Shown: one piece after another, positions 11,550 through 21,592 of the stretch
How the letters are laid out: each line of letters opens with the position of its first letter
Numbering within the stretch: the first letter of the stretch is position 1
Assembly (NCBI RefSeq): GCF_009730595.1
Contig: NZ_CP046276.1
Span: forward strand, 868,001-932,000
Reading direction: 5' to 3'
DNA: 64,000 bases
Source of the DNA: Spiroplasma tabanidicola
GTDB taxonomy: Bacteria > Bacillota_I > Bacilli_A > Mycoplasmatales > Mycoplasmataceae
Position numbers and translations under genes: made by a program
Notes under the pieces: generated by a model
The model's database searches: none
What the model saw: the letters and a program-made list of their open reading frames with translations, nothing else
Told to the model about the DNA's origin: nothing

Positions 11550-12626
11550 TTAACTTCCAATTGCAAGTACAATAAAGAATAGAACGAATAAAGAAAATAT
11601 TATTGAATCAAGGCGGTCTAAAATTCCACCATGTCCAGGAATTAATCTAGAATAATCTTTAATATCAAATACTCTTTTAACTCAAGAAAAAATTAAATCA
11701 CCCATTAATGCAATGATTGGAAAAACACATGAAAGTAAAACATAAATAAAAAACTCTACTACTTTATTATTAATTAATGATATTCCAATATTTAAAGGTT
11801 TGAAATTATCTAAAGCTGGTACAAAATAGAATATAGCAGCATAAGCAATTCCAATAACAGAAGCAACGCTTGATCCGATTGTAGCACCTTCTCATGTTTT
11901 ATTAGGACTAATTTTTGGTGCTAATTTAGTTTTTCCAAACATCATTCCCCCGATATATGCAAATGAATCTCCTAAAATTACCATTAATCAAATTCATACA
12001 ATTGTATTAAATGAGAATATTGGCATATTTGCTTCAAGTAAATCTAAACTTACAATCGAATATGTTTTCATTGCAATAACGATCATAGCCATAAAACTAA
12101 ATCCTATTAATACTTTTTTAAGTTCGACTCTTTTATTTTCAATTAGAGCTAAAAATAAATAAAATAATGAAGAAATTGACAAAACTAATGTGAAATGTCA
12201 TCCTTTTAATCATGAATATAAATCCATACGAGTATAAGGTGAGAAAGTATATAATTTTGGAGTAATTGGGAAAATATATAAAACTAATGCTACAGTTATT
12301 AAAATGAGTTGTTGTCATCATTTTTTATATCCTGCTGCTTTATTAATTTCAAAACAAGCAATACCACAAATCAATATAGTTAATCCAATAGAAATGAAAC
12401 TAAAAATATCAAAATATTTTTCTCTTGTAAAATAAGTGTAAATAGATCCGGTTGTAATATAAAAAACTAAAAAAATTAATAAAAAAACAGAAGAAATTAA
12501 TCTTGTTTTAAAAGTTTCTTTACCTTTTTTTGTTTTAAAATGTTTTATACTTCTTTCTAATTCTAAATTATTGTTATCATTTTTATCTTCAACATTTGAA
12601 TCTGTAACTTCACTTTTATCTATCAT
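11550..12626 (-). CDS. cdsA: Phosphatidate cytidylyltransferase
   Basis: Makes CDP-diacylglycerol from phosphatidate and CTP, the entry to anionic phospholipids. 358 residues: a hydrophilic N-terminal tail of about 45 residues, then about eight membrane helices, then the C-terminal family signature [11 protein letters not shown]...[14 protein letters not shown], which holds the metal-binding and substrate residues. Several UGA Trp codons are read through. ATG 12626 comes 2 nt after the uppS stop. The long charged N-terminal tail is extra compared with classical CdsA. Confidence 0.95.
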
Positions 12627-12628
12627 AA

Positions 12629-13342
12629 TTACTCCTTAATTTCTCCAAATCTTCTATTTCTAGATTTAAATTCTTTAATAGCAGCTTCAAAGTCTTTTTT
12701 TTCAAATGCAGGTCAATATGTTTTTGTAAAATATAATTCTGCATAAGCGCATTGCAATAATAAAAAATTACTTAATCTTTGTTCTCCACCAGTTCTAATT
12801 AAAAAATCAACTGGTGGACTATTTTTTGTATATAAGTTTTTTTCTATATCTTCAAAATTTAAATTATTTATATCAGTATCATTATCATTAATTTTTTTGT
12901 AAATTATTTTAAATGTATTTAGAACTTCATCAAAAGATCCATAATCAAAAGCCAAATTAAATTTTATACTTTTACAATCTTTTGTTTTTTGTTCTAAACT
13001 TTCAATAACATTTTTACATTCTTCTGGAACCTTTGATCTTCTTCCAATTCAATTTACCTTAATATCATTTTTTATATATTCTTTAATTCTTTTTTCATTA
13101 AATCCTTTTTGAGGAAATTCAACTAAAAATTTAACTTCTTGCTTTGGACGATTTCAATTCTCAGTCGAAAAACAAAAAAGAGTTATATGTTTTATATCAA
13201 ATTCTTTTGCTCAAAGGATGACATCATGAATTTTATTTAATCCTTGTTCATGACCAAAAGTTCTTGATTTCTTTTGAGCAGTTGCTCATCTACCATTTCC
13301 ATCTAAAATTATAGCAAGATGGTTTAGATTTGAGGTTTTCAA
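12629..13342 (-). CDS. uppS: Undecaprenyl diphosphate synthase (isoprenyl transferase)
   Basis: Cis-prenyltransferase that extends farnesyl-PP to the C55 carrier lipid; 237 residues. The catalytic start motif AIILDGNGRWA is at residues 9-19 and FCFSTENWNRP around 70-80, with DFLIRTGGEQRLSNFLL near the end. No in-frame ATG precedes the DGNGRW motif, and AGGAG lies 8 nt before a TTG at 13342, so translation probably starts at TTG. An out-of-frame ATG is nearby. It is co-directional and tight with cdsA and pepP. Retained although no peptidoglycan genes are visible in the window. Confidence 0.94.
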
Positions 13343-13362
13343 AACATTAGCTCCTATCTTTA

Positions 13363-14433
13363 TTATTTATTTTTTACAATTTGTAATTCTCTTAATGGGG
13401 TCGTTAAGTAGTCATGACCTTCTTCTGTGACTAGAATATCATCTTCTATTCTAACTCCTCCAATTCCCGGAATATAAATCCCTGGTTCAACTGTAACACA
13501 CATTCCTGGTGCTAATGGAGTTTTATCAGCACTTGAGTTATTTGGCGCTTCATGAATTTCAATTCCTAAACCGTGTCCAGTTCCATGAGTAAAGTATTCT
13601 CCATAACCTTTGTTTTCAATATAATCAAAACAAATTTTGTGAATTTCTGCTCCTAAAACTCCTGGTTTAATTGCATCAATTCCTGCTTGTTGGGAATTAT
13701 AAACTATATCATAAATTTCTTTAAGCTTAGCATTATTATCATTTCCTAATGCAAAAGTTCTAGTTTGATCTGATGCATATCCATTAAAATAACATCCCAT
13801 ATCAAGAGTTACAAAGTCACCTTCTTTTAAAACTCTTTCACTTGGAACGGCATGAGGTTTGCTTCCATTTTCACCACTAGCAACAATCGTGTCAAAACTT
13901 AATTTTTGAGCTCCATGTTTTAAGAAACTATCTGATACAAATCTTGCTAAATCTGTTTCTTTCATTCCAGGTTTTACAAATTCTAATACATCTAGAAATA
14001 CTTGATGAGTTATATCACAAGCTTTTCTAACTTGCGCAACTTCTCATTCATCTTTTACCATTCTTACTCTAGAAAAATTATATCCTTCCACTTCAGCTTC
14101 TAATCTTTTTTTAAAAATTTCAGCTTCATTTAAATAAACTCAATCAGATTCAATTAAAAGTTTTTTAACATTATTTTCTTTAATTTTTTTATTTAACAGA
14201 TCAAAAACATTTCTATAAGTTTCTAATTCATCAATATTAATTAACATTTCACTTTCTCTAGCAGCAGTTATATATCTGCCATCTAAATATAAATATGATT
14301 TTTGTTTTGTATATAACAGATATCCTAAACTTGATGGGAATCTTGAAAATCAATAACGATTTTGAGGTGAGTACAATAAGATTGCATCACTATTTGTTTC
14401 TTCTAATATTTTATTCAATAATTCTTTTTTCAT
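13363..14433 (-). CDS. pepP: Xaa-Pro aminopeptidase (M24 family)
   Basis: Cytosolic metallopeptidase removing N-terminal residues before proline, useful for peptides imported by Opp; 356 residues. N-terminal creatinase-like domain (1-125), then the pita-bread catalytic domain with LDMGCYFNGYASDQTRTF (two Asp ligands), GTGHGLGIEIHEAP (His), VEPGIY (Glu) and GVRIEDD (Glu), giving all five metal ligands. AGGAGAG precedes ATG 14433. It leads the run towards uppS and is separated from rpmG by a terminator. Confidence 0.95.
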
Positions 14434-14449
14434 ACTTTCTCTCCTTAAT

Positions 14450-14490
14450 TTAAAATAAAAATAAGGATGTGATTAAACCCACATCCTTAT
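14450..14490. terminator. Terminator between rpmG and pepP
   Basis: An 11-bp perfect stem ATAAGGATGTG/CACATCCTTAT (14461-14471 with 14480-14490) and 8-nt loop, flanked by T-rich sequence on both strands. It overlaps the rpmG stop codon and should end the rpmG transcript before pepP. Confidence 0.85.
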
Positions 14491-14630
14491 TTTTTTTGTT
14501 TGTGCACTTGATGGGCATTACATTTGAAACAATGTTTATTAACTTCAATTTTTTCTTTTCTTTTGTCATTCTTAGCAATGTAATTCTCTTCTTTGCAAAC
14601 TGTGCAACGCAAAATAACTCCTTCGCGCAT
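14487..14630 (-). CDS. rpmG: 50S ribosomal protein L33
   Basis: A 47-residue ribosomal protein with two Cys-x2-Cys pairs (CTVC near residues 9-12 and CFKC near 33-36), the zinc-binding form of L33. Sequence [12 protein letters not shown] is typical. GGAGG lies 7 nt before the ATG. A longer open frame in another phase covers the same DNA and is a shadow. It is transcribed divergently from the lipoprotein at 14781. Confidence 0.95.
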   Translation of the reverse strand: MREGVILRCTVCKEENYIAKNDKRKEKIEVNKHCFKCNAHQVHKQKK

Positions 14631-14780
14631 ATTATTTCCTCCTCTAATACAAAATGATTCTTTATGTTAAGCAAAATTATAATATCAAAAAAAGAAGTAA
14701 TATTGTAAGTTTTTTTCAATAAAATATAAAAAAATGATAAATATGTGTAAAATAATATTAGTTATTTTAGGAGTGGTTAA

Positions 14781-15692
14781 ATGAAGAAATTATTAAGTGC
14801 CATAAGTGCAACAGCACTTATAAGTACATCATCAATTTCTATTGTATCTTGTGCGTATAAAAATTGAAATCAATTTAATAGTTGAATAAAAGATAAACAA
14901 TCTTTTGTATTATATCTTGGAGCAAAAGATTGTGAATATTGCAATCATTTCGAAGATGATCTAGCAAACTTAAAAGATATAAAAAATATAGATTTTATAG
15001 AAAATAATTTTAGCGCATTAAATAGAGATTATAAAAACGCATTAATGTTAGAGGGAGACCAAATAAGTAAGGATAATCTTACTGATTATGGTGAATCTAT
15101 CATAAAAGATAAAATTGAATTTAAAAAAATAGTAATAGATGAGAAAAAAGATAATTTTAACGAAAAATGAAGCAAAAAACTTTGAAAATGAGTAATTGAT
15201 AGAGAAATTGAAATGTATATGCAAGTTGCTTTTTCAGCAGATAAAGATTACAAAGAATTCGAAAAAAGATTCAAAGCTATTGCAAAAGAACGTGTGGAAA
15301 ACTACTTTAACAGTTCAGATGTTAAAGGAACACCAATATTTTTAATTGTAAGAAACGGTAAATTAGTTTCATGAGTAAATGGTTATACATCAAATACTAA
15401 CGAAACAGCTATTAGTGGATTGAATAATTGAATGAGTGAAATTAGAGTTAATTTCTTAAATGCTCAAGTTAGTAATGCAAACTTTACAAAAATCAATAAT
15501 TCAAGTAGTAGCAGCGGTGAAAATGGAAATGACTCAGGTTCAGGTTCTAGTTCAGGTTCAGGCTCTAGTTCAGGTTCAGGAGAGAGTGGTGGTTCTAGTT
15601 CTGGAGGAGAATCTGGAAGTTCAAGTTCTTCCAACATGACAACATTTGATGGTTTTGATTTTAACAAATATTTACAATACTATAAAAAATAA
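14781..15692 (+). CDS. Surface lipoprotein with thioredoxin-like fold and Ser/Gly tail
   Basis: A 303-residue lipoprotein. The signal peptide ends in a lipobox with Cys24 (SIVSC). Shortly after comes a thioredoxin-type redox motif C51-E-Y-C54 in the context LYLGAKDCEYC, and near the end of that domain GTPIFLIVRNGK with Pro185 at the cis-Pro position, so the fold is DsbA/thioredoxin-like on the outer face of the membrane. Residues about 235-285 are almost only Ser, Gly and Glu, a flexible linker, then a short FDGFDFNKYLQYYKK tail. GGAG precedes the ATG and a terminator follows. Family known as thiol oxidoreductase; the function here (thiol exchange or adhesion) is inferred. Confidence 0.8.
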
Positions 15693-15718
15693 AAATGCAT
15701 TATTAAATGCATTTTTTT
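15691..15718 (+). terminator. Terminator of the thioredoxin-like lipoprotein gene
   Basis: Stem AAAATGCA/TGCATTTT with an 8-nt loop, followed by seven T on the plus strand, right after the TAA. Confidence 0.8.
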
Positions 15719-15737
15719 ATATCATTTTTATCTTTTA

Positions 15738-15763
15738 AAAAATAAAAAACATGTTTCCATGTC
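15738..15763 (-). terminator. Terminator of the tRNA operon
   Basis: Minus strand ACATG-GAAA-CATGT (GNRA tetraloop) followed by TTTTTTATTTTTT, 21 nt downstream of the CCA end of tRNA-Leu. Confidence 0.75.
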
Positions 15764-15783
15764 TCTTAATCAAGTCCTTAATA

Positions 15784-15872
15784 TGGTCCCCAGGGCCGGA
15801 CTTGAACCGGCACGGCCGTTAAAAGCCGCTGGATTTTAAGTCCAGTGCGTCTACCACTTCCGCCACCTGGGG
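15784..15872 (-). tRNA. tRNA-Leu (UAA)
   Basis: Class II tRNA. Acceptor CCCCAGG/CCTGGGG, anticodon loop CTTAAAA (anticodon TAA), long variable arm GCGGC...GCCGT, T arm with GTTCAAG, CCA encoded at 15786-15784. Last tRNA of the operon. Confidence 0.97.
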
Positions 15873-15885
15873 AAAATAAAATTAA

Positions 15886-15961
<76 letters not shown>

Positions 15962-15979
15962 GCTAATAAATATAATAAA

Positions 15980-16054
15980 TGGCTGGGCTAGCAGGATTCG
16001 AACCGGCGCATGACGGAGTCAAAGTCCGTTGCCTTACCGCTTGGCTATAGCCCA
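15980..16054 (-). tRNA. tRNA-Gln (UUG)
   Basis: Acceptor TGGGCTA/TAGCCCA, anticodon stem ACGGA/TCCGT with loop CTTTGAC (anticodon TTG), T loop TTCGAAT, encoded CCA. Confidence 0.97.
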
Positions 16055-16059
16055 ATAAA

Positions 16060-16143
16060 TGGTGGGGAGAGACGGATTCGAACCGCCGAACCGTTAGGAG
16101 ATGGTTTACAGCCACCCGCGTTTAGCCACTTCGCTATCTCCCC
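16060..16143 (-). tRNA. tRNA-Tyr (GUA)
   Basis: Class II tRNA with long variable arm. Acceptor GGGGAGA/TCTCCCC, anticodon stem GGTGG/CCATC and loop CTGTAAA (anticodon GTA), T loop TTCGAAT, encoded CCA. Confidence 0.97.
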
Positions 16144-16155
16144 ATAAAAATAAAG

Positions 16156-16231
16156 TGGTGCTGACTAAAGGACTCGAACCTTCGACCTATTGATTACTAG
16201 TCAATTGCTCTACCAACTGAGCTAAGTCAGC
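16156..16231 (-). tRNA. tRNA-Thr (AGU)
   Basis: Acceptor GCTGACT/AGTCAGC, anticodon stem TTGA/TCAA and loop CTAGTAA (anticodon AGT), T loop TTCGAGT, encoded CCA. An A at wobble position 34 in threonine tRNA is a known mollicute feature, where it can stay unmodified. First tRNA of the operon. Confidence 0.96.
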
Positions 16232-16262
16232 ATTCTCGTCCTTAAATTTAAGAACCTTTTCA

Positions 16263-16292
16263 ATTATACAAAATATTTAAGTTGAATGTCAA
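16263..16292 (-). promoter_or_regulatory. Sigma-70-type promoter of the tRNA operon
   Basis: Minus strand TTGACA (16292-16287), 18-nt spacer, TATAAT (16268-16263). Both hexamers are perfect consensus. It lies 32 nt before tRNA-Thr, so one transcript would carry Thr-Tyr-Gln-Lys-Leu. Confidence 0.92.
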
Positions 16293-16411
16293 TTGTTTTT
16301 GTATAAATTATTTTTTTTGTAAAACAAATCACAAGATATATAATATCATTAATAATTGTTTTTTATAAAGTTTTATTACTTTTATTTATATACCTTTAGA
16401 AAGGAATTATT

Positions 16412-17242
16412 ATGTTTATCAAGTTTCAAGAAGCATTTTTCGATTTTATAAATGATATTTATAATAATTTTAAATATAATTATAAAACTTTTTTATCTAG
16501 TTCTAAAAAAATAGATAAATTCTTTAAAAAAACTAAAATGATTCTTGATCTTGAAAAAATAGATTATATTTGTGATTTTATAATAAGAAATATGAAGGAT
16601 TTCATTGTTTTAAATAATGTAATAGAAAAAGAAACACACATTATAGTAAATAAATTCTATGATGTATTAACTGTTGCTAAATTATTTTGAACAAATTTTA
16701 TAAATTTAACTGCATTTCAAAGATTAAATATTGAAAAAACCAACTTAAATGAATCTAAACAAGTTTCTTTACTATTAAATGCTCTTTTTCAAATATCTAA
16801 GAATTTCTCTAAAAGTATTTGTTTATTATATAAAGAATATAACTTTGATAAAATCAAAGATAAAGATGCAGATTATTTTTACAATATTATAAAAAAGAAT
16901 TTATATAAATTTAATGAAAAAACTACAATAGAAAAACTAAAAAATCTTAAAAATATTTGCGTAACATTTAAAGATGTTGTTGAAAATGATTATACAAAAA
17001 AATATCAACTTCATATTATTGATAATAGTAATTTTCAAACTATTTATGATTATTTATTTACTTTGTACAAAAGATTTTATTATATAACTTCATTTACAAT
17101 TAAATTTAGTCTTTTATTAAAATCTGATAATGAAAACAAAGAATATAATCAAATATTAAGTAATTATCCATTTAGTTTAAATGTTTTTGAACAACATAAC
17201 AGATTTATAGAATTAGATATTAATAAACTTATGAATAATTAA
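16412..17242 (+). CDS. Conserved-looking helical cytosolic protein, unknown function
   Basis: A 276-residue protein without signal peptide or membrane helix, rich in Lys, Ile, Phe and Asn, predicted to be nearly all alpha-helical. AAAGGA precedes ATG 16412, one UGA Trp codon is read through at 16688-16690, and a terminator follows the TAA directly, so it is a complete single-gene unit. It converges on the ABC exporter gene. I recognise no motif. The helical pattern vaguely suggests a bundle of the PhoU or scaffold kind, but nothing specific supports it. Confidence 0.75.
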
Positions 17243-17267
17243 AAATACCTAATAAATAGGTATTTTT
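17241..17267. terminator. Bidirectional terminator between convergent genes
   Basis: Stem AAAAATACCTA/TAGGTATTTTT around a short A-rich loop. It provides a T-run for both the helical protein (plus) and the ABC exporter (minus), whose stop codons it touches. Confidence 0.8.
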
Positions 17268-19146
17268 AATTATTTCCAGCATCATGTAAATTTTTAAAAT
17301 GACCTGGTATTTTTATAAGTTCATCATATGTTCCTGTTTGAACAATTCCTTTTCCGGGTGCTAAAACAAAAATTTGATCAACATTTTTTATTGTTGTTAA
17401 TCTGTGAGCGATAATAACTGAGGTTTTATCAACCATAAGTTCATTTAACTGTGCTTGTATTTCTTTTTCAACAATGTTATCTAATGCACTTGTCGCTTCA
17501 TCTAAAACTAGTAGTTCAGGATTTTTTAATAATATCCTTGAGATTACAAGTCTTTGTTTTTGACCCCCTGAAAGCAATAATCCTCTTTCTCCTAAAACTG
17601 TATTATAACCATCTGGCCAACTATTGATTATTTTATCTATTTGTGCTTTTTTACAAGCTTCATGCACTTCTTCGTCTGTTGCTTGAAAATATCCATATTT
17701 AACATTATCATAAACATTTCCATAAATGATTTGTGGTTCTTGTTCAACATATCCAACATGAGATATATAAGATTTTAAATTTAAAGTTTTTAAGTCATGA
17801 TCATTTATCATAACAGCACCTTCAGTAGGATCGTAAAATCTTAATAATAATTTAGAAATGGTTGTTTTTCCACTTCCAGTTTCACCAACAAATGCATAAC
17901 TTTTTCCTTTTTCAAATGTTAAATTAATTCCATTCAAAATATTTACACTTGGTTTTTCAGGATAATTAAATTTGATATCTCTAAATTCTATTTTATTAAT
18001 ATTTTCAGAAAATAAAACTCCATCATCTTCATTATCAAATAAAATTGGTTCTTTTTTGATTACTTCATAAATCTGTTGAGTTGAAGCACCAGCTCTTGAA
18101 ATACCAGGAACCAATGCCGCAATTTGTCATAATGGTCTTGTTAAAATGATTGAAGCAGAAGTAATTGGAATTAAAATAGATAAGAACTTTTCAACATCAT
18201 TATTTCCATACACTAAAATAGCAGTTACTAAAACCAAAATATTACAAATAATATCAGAAGCAACTAATGTTGCAAACATATTACCATCAACTCTAGTAAT
18301 TGGTTTAAATGCATTAATATAAGGTCTGTGAATCTCTCTAATTCTTTTTTCTTCATATGTTCTTGTCGCTGTTGATTTAATCAACTTGATTACTCCAAGA
18401 CGGTCAATAACATCACCATTTACACTTGAAATTACTTCCCTAACCTTTTTGTTTCTTCTACGATATGTTGATGAGAAGAAGAAAATGACAATTGTTAAAA
18501 CATATACAACTGCAATTGAAGTAGCTGCAACTTTTAAATCAATTAATAATATACTTACTGATCCAAAAACTAAAACAAATGGAACTTGAATACCTCAAAT
18601 TAAAATACCAGGTATTTCATTTCCAACAACATTAGTATCCCCAACTACTTTTGTCATTATTTCTCCAGTTTTTTTATCACTATAATAAGATATATCCTGA
18701 TTTAATAATCTTTTTATAATTAATAATCTAAGTTCAACTTCTAATCTAACCCCTAATTTAAGACCTGTAATACTTCTTCAATAAGTTGTTACATATAACA
18801 ATATTAAATTTACTGCACAAACAATCATTCAACCCCAATAAGGAACATCTCAATAATTTTTTCCTTTTTTTGCAAAATCTCAAAGCGCTTGTTGAATAGT
18901 AATGTTAATTATATAAGAGTTTGCACTCATTAGTAAAGAATTTATTAAAACTATGAAAAGTAAAAAATAAAAGTACTTACCAAATTTATGTCCCAAAATA
19001 AATACTACTCAAATAAATTTAAGTTTATTTCTTTCTCTTGCAAGCTTTAATAATTTATCAGCTGCATCCATTTTTGCATTTTTAATTTCTTCATAATGAT
19101 TGCTTTCTTCAATCAAGGTTTCTCTTGTTCGAATATTTCTTTGCAT
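17266..19146 (-). CDS. ABC exporter half-transporter (type IV, MsbA/multidrug-like)
   Basis: A 626-residue fused transmembrane-ATPase half transporter that would act as a dimer to export lipids or drugs. Cytosolic N-terminus of about 40 residues, six transmembrane helices (about 55-340), then the ATPase: Walker A GETGSGKT, signature LLSGGQKQR, Walker B LLVLDEATSALD and switch His in IIAHRLTTIKN. GAAAGGAAA precedes ATG 19146. The gene lies behind a structured leader with terminator (19211-19345), so it may be under transcription attenuation. A second TATAAT at 19177-19172 could supply basal expression. Substrate not deducible. Confidence 0.93.
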
Positions 19147-19210
19147 ATATATTTCCTTTCATATGATTAAAACTATTATATATTAGTATTTTTAAATAAT
19201 AAAAAGAAAC

Positions 19211-19345
19211 AAAAAAAAGCACTCTGGGCGGAGTACTTATTTAATCTAGGATAAGTATATATTATATATTATTATTTAAATATATCATGTTCATTTGATA
19301 GGGCTAAATAAACATTATGGGCTAATGATTTTTTACCTATCCCAG
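19211..19345 (-). promoter_or_regulatory. Candidate riboswitch/attenuator (or small RNA) upstream of ABC exporter
   Basis: The minus-strand RNA begins near 19347 and shows a closing stem CTGGGATAGGTA (19345-19334) with TACTTATCCTAG (19257-19246), 12 bp including two G-U. Inside are hairpins CATTA-GCCCA-TAATG and GTTTATTT-AGCCCTATC-AAATGAAC plus an AT-rich arm. TACTTAT can instead pair with ATAAGTA (19240-19234), which overlaps the left arm of the terminator AAGTACTC/GAGTGCTT followed by T8. This gives mutually exclusive terminator and antiterminator folds. It does not match a riboswitch class I know. Alternative: an independent ~135-nt small RNA. Confidence 0.6.
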
Positions 19346-19353
19346 ACAATTAA

Positions 19354-19382
19354 ATTATAAAGTAATGATTATCTAAATACAA
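19354..19382 (-). promoter_or_regulatory. Promoter of the structured leader RNA
   Basis: TTGTAT (19382-19377), 17-nt spacer, TATAAT (19359-19354). The predicted start near 19347 falls only a few bases before the first paired nucleotide of the leader. Confidence 0.75.
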
Positions 19383-19457
19383 TACTTTTTTTAAAAAAAT
19401 CTATAAATTTTAAAAAAATACTGTTTTTTAAAGTAATATAGATAGTTAAAAAATAGA

Positions 19458-20225
19458 TTAAGAAATATTATGTGCTTTTTTGTATTTAACATTTTTATAA
19501 GCATAATAAGCAGTTAAAATAAAACAAGATATAAATAGTATTTGACTTACTGCCAATCATAATTTACTAATGTTTTTATTTTCTTTTAAATATATATTTG
19601 TACTTATTAATAATAAAGAATTTATTATATAACAATAAATTATTCCAATAAAGTTTCAAATTATATATAAAAATAGATCTCCTTTATTACCAATTCCATT
19701 AAATAATATATTGTGTCTTAACACTAAAGACAAAACAAAAATAATTGAAATAGCATAACCTACATAACTTAAAATTAATCTTCTATTTAATTTTTGATTT
19801 GCTTTAAAATTATTTTTATAATTATTTTCAAGAACACCATCTTCTCGACTTTCTTTTTTAACTGAATTTAAATACATATAACCAATAAATGCAAACAATA
19901 ATCCTATTAGTGATAGCGTTAGAAAAGAACTTAAACTTAATAAATAAATTTTTCCTTGCTTTGAGCTAATTAATCTTTTTTCAACATATAAATAAACATA
20001 GAAAAGTAAGTTTAAACTCACTAAAATACAAGTTATACCATATATAAATATTAAATAGGCTCATCATGAAATGTTTTTATCATCTTTAAAAAATCCAACT
20101 ATCAAGTTTTCAAAAACTATTGAAATAATTATTAATGCAGCTCCTATAATTACACCTAATATTAAAAATACTAAAAATACAGTTCCAATGAGCTTTTTCT
20201 TATTTTTTATAACATTATTATTCAC
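19458..20225 (-). CDS. Six-helix membrane protein of unknown function
   Basis: A 255-residue hydrophobic protein with about six transmembrane segments (roughly 12-38, 54-78, 92-118, 148-168, 183-207, 219-240) and one charged cytosolic loop (about 119-145). It starts at GTG 20225, chosen because AAAGGA lies 9 nt upstream and no in-frame ATG is near. UGA Trp codons are read through. It is the last gene before the intergenic stretch 19384-19457, in which I see nothing specific. Family not recognised. Confidence 0.7.
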
Positions 20226-20277
20226 TAATTTTTTTCCTTTAATTGAATATATATAAAATTAATTTAGGAAAAAAGTT

Positions 20278-21576
20278 TTAGTCAATCAACTTAATGATTG
20301 TTTCTTGACTAGAAGGTTTAGAATCAATAATTATTAATTGTTTAGCTAAATTTATAAAACCATTTTTATTATCTATATTGGTATATAAAGTCATAATTAA
20401 ATCATCTTTTTTAACAAATTGTCCGATTGTTTTTGTTAAGTATATTCCAGCTGAAAAATCAATTTTATCTTCTTTTTTTGCTCTTCCAGCTCCCAAATGC
20501 ATTGATAAATAACCCAAACTTTCTGCTGATTTAAATTTTAAATACCCTTCATTTTCAGATCTTATTTCTATTTTATATTTGGTTATAAAATGTTTATCAT
20601 AATCAATAATCTTTGAAAAATCACCATTTTGAGCCTCAATAAAATCTTTTAAAATATGTGCTGCTTTTCCACTTTTTAAAACTTCTGTGACTTCTTTTTT
20701 AGCAGTTTCTAAATCATTAAAAATATGATTTGAAACCAAACTAATAGAAGCTGCTGTAATACATAATTCATTTAAATCATCAGGTCCATTACCATGCAGT
20801 GTGTCTCAAGCTTCTTTAACTTCAAGTGCATTTCCAATTGCTTTTCCTAATGGTTTATCCATATTTGTTATCATTACACTAACTTTTCTATTATGTGCTT
20901 TTCCTATTTTTATCATAACTTTAGCAAGTTCTTGAGCATCTTCTATATTTTTCATAAATGCACCAGACCCTACTTTAACATCTAACTCAATACTATCTGC
21001 AGGAATTACTAATTTTTTAGACATTATACTTGAAGCAATTAAAGGGATAGAATCAACTGAACCTGTAACATCTCTTAAAAGATAAATTTTTTTATCTGCA
21101 GGAACAACATCATCAGATTGACCCATAATTGATAAGCCGACTTTATTTAAAACTTCTTTAAATTTTTCTTGACTTATATTTTCAGTTCAACCAGTACAGC
21201 TCTCTAACTTGTCAATAGTCCCTCCAGTTTGGCCTAAACCTCTTCCGGATAATTTAGATACTTTAACACCAAAATAAGCCACTAATGGTCCGTAAATTAG
21301 ACTGGTTTTATCGCCAACTCCACCAGTTGAATGTTTATCGGCAAATGGACCTTTTAAGTCGCTTAAATCATAAGTTATACCCGAATTAACCATTGCATTT
21401 GTAAAATTAATCAATTCATTTTCTGTCATGCCATTAAATCAAATCACCATTAAAAAACTAGACATTTGATAATCAGGTAGTGATCCATCAACAAAAGAGT
21501 TGACGATTCATTCAACCTCTTCTTTATTTAATTCGATATTTATCTTTTTTTTATTTATGATTGTTGAATAGTTCAT
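20278..21576 (-). CDS. pdp: Pyrimidine-nucleoside phosphorylase
   Basis: Converts uridine, thymidine or deoxyuridine plus phosphate to base and (deoxy)ribose-1-phosphate; 432 residues, family length. The hallmark phosphate-binding [10 protein letters not shown] is near residue 79, [17 protein letters not shown] near 109 and [10 protein letters not shown] near 190. Three UGA Trp codons are read through. Separation from thymidine-only DeoA is by subtle residues, so the symbol is by similarity. It ends the cvpA-acpS-thyA-folA-plsC-pdp run, linking nucleoside breakdown with thymidylate synthesis. Confidence 0.92.
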
Positions 21577-21592
21577 TATCTCACCCTAAATA

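Noticed and set aside
14450-14719. An 89-codon frame over rpmG
   Set aside because: It overlaps rpmG in another phase. The 47-residue L33 frame has the RBS and both zinc Cys pairs.
15464-15667. A 67-codon minus frame opposite the lipoprotein tail, rich in Pro/Glu/Leu
   Set aside because: It is the antisense of the Ser/Gly repeat coding sequence and has no RBS.
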